The notes under the pieces were generated by a model. It did not search any database and was not told the DNA's origin. It saw only the letters and a program-made list of their open reading frames with translations. Of a stretch of 6,615 nucleotides of DNA, positions 6,330 through 6,615 are shown one piece after another. The stretch is from an uncultured Clostridia bacterium (GTDB taxonomy: Bacteria > Bacillota_A > Clostridia > Christensenellales > CAG-138), in contig CAMYWS010000064.1 in the NCBI GenBank assembly GCA_947302865.1, positions 1-6,615 of the forward strand. The letters are read 5' to 3'. A program made the translations under genes and the position numbers. Numbering within the stretch: the first letter of the stretch is position 1; the number at the start of each line of letters is the position of its first letter.

Positions 6330-6615
6330 CTGTCCACCGTCACTTCCTCGACCGTCAGCTCGATCGCCTGATTCCTGCGATATGTACGCAGGATCCTGTA
6401 CCGCGTTCCGTTATACTCGCAGATCTTTTCGCCGTCGTAATCGTCAAAGTCCGACAAAATGAAAACGAACTGCGGCTGCAGTCCGTTCGCGAGCGCCTGG
6501 TATGCTTCGTTCATGCCGACGGAGCGGACCGTCACGTAAACGGTCCGCTCTTTTTCTTTCGGTTTGTCTGTCACGCCGTGCGCTTTCGGATCCTCGCCGA
6601 TCAGCGTCAGCACGT
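6326..6615 (-). CDS. Phage head closure / head-tail adaptor protein (5' end outside window)
   Basis: The last 96 or so residues of a protein whose true start is probably a few codons beyond the right edge; the first possible start inside the window is only a GTG at 6613. The sequence follows the head-tail joining (SPP1 gp16-like / head closure) pattern: VLTLIGEDPK near the start, RTVYVTVRSVGMNEAYQA (a strand plus helix with the family's R.V.....S....E...A), GLQPQFVFILSDFDDYDGEK, the highly typical NGTRYRILRTYRRNQAIELTVEEV and a short end. These proteins form the stopper ring under the portal and adaptor that keeps DNA in the head and docks the tail. The stop codon overlaps the next start as ATGA. 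The coding region also contains a perfect hairpin, described separately. Confidence 0.85.
   Translation of the reverse strand, partial: VLTLIGEDPKAHGVTDKPKEKERTVYVTVRSVGMNEAYQALANGLQPQFVFILSDFDDYDGEKICEYNGTRYRILRTYRRNQAIELTVEEVTVDR
6522..6555 (+). terminator. Intrinsic terminator-like hairpin, plus-strand orientation, inside the head closure gene
   Basis: A perfect 11-bp inverted repeat (GAGCGGACCGT at 6522-6532, ACGGTCCGCTC at 6540-6550) with a 7-base loop is followed on the plus strand by TTTTTCTTT. A GC-rich stem plus T tract is the textbook layout of a Rho-independent terminator, but it reads against the direction of all genes here, so it would stop antisense transcripts. The minus-strand mRNA can form the same stem but has no U tract after it. 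Part of the symmetry may come from the encoded near-palindrome RTVYVTVR. Function is untested. Confidence 0.4.

Noticed and set aside
5502..6371. A 289-codon open frame on the plus strand opposite the terminator-like gene
   Set aside because: Composition is that of a shadow frame (many Arg, His, Phe), and it crosses three real gene borders.
1..6615. Tandem repeats, CRISPR array, tRNA genes or insertion sequence ends
   Set aside because: Reading both strands, I found no regularly spaced repeats, no tRNA-like cloverleaf with its conserved T-loop, and no transposase or terminal inverted repeats. Coding sequence fills almost the whole window.

Overview
This window is a stretch of the late structural operon of a tailed phage or prophage with a long non-contractile tail (siphovirus type). 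All credible genes lie on the minus strand, so the operon reads from right to left. The gene families (HK97 gp10-like, phi13-type major tail protein, TIGR01760-type tape measure, Dit/TIGR01633-type distal tail protein, TIGR01665/Prophage_tail-type tail-tip protein) are typical of phages of Gram-positive Bacillota. The moderately GC-rich, GCG/CCG/ATC-heavy codon use and strong GGAGG-like ribosome binding sites fit a Clostridia-type, perhaps gut or rumen, host. That host call is an inference. No integrase, lysis or host gene is visible, so a free phage and a prophage cannot be told apart.

Layout in transcription order: (1) head closure protein, 5' end outside the window (6615-6326); (2) a 242-residue two-part protein whose N-terminal half resembles a tail terminator (6329-5601); (3) HK97 gp10-like head-tail joining protein (5584-5099); (4) major tail tube protein (5083-4502); (5) tail assembly chaperone (4483-3920); (6) tape measure protein (3908-1353); (7) distal tail protein (1372-548); (8) N-terminal part of the tail-tip / endopeptidase-tail protein, running off the left edge (551-1). 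Junctions are very tight: two 4-base ATGA overlaps, one 20-base overlap, and gaps of 11 to 18 bases. No stretch over 20 bases lies outside a gene, and no promoter or intergenic terminator is visible, so translation is probably coupled along one long transcript.

Together the products close the filled head (1-3), polymerise the tube (4) around the tape measure (6) with help from the chaperone (5), and build the tip that contacts the host (7, 8). The module is standard, and I see no new defence or mobile system in it. The points worth checking are: a strong internal ribosome binding site and ATG at the domain border of gene 2; the position of that gene before gp10; a chaperone that carries both usual domains in one frame; and a perfect 11-bp hairpin with a T tract inside gene 1 that looks like an intrinsic terminator for antisense transcription.
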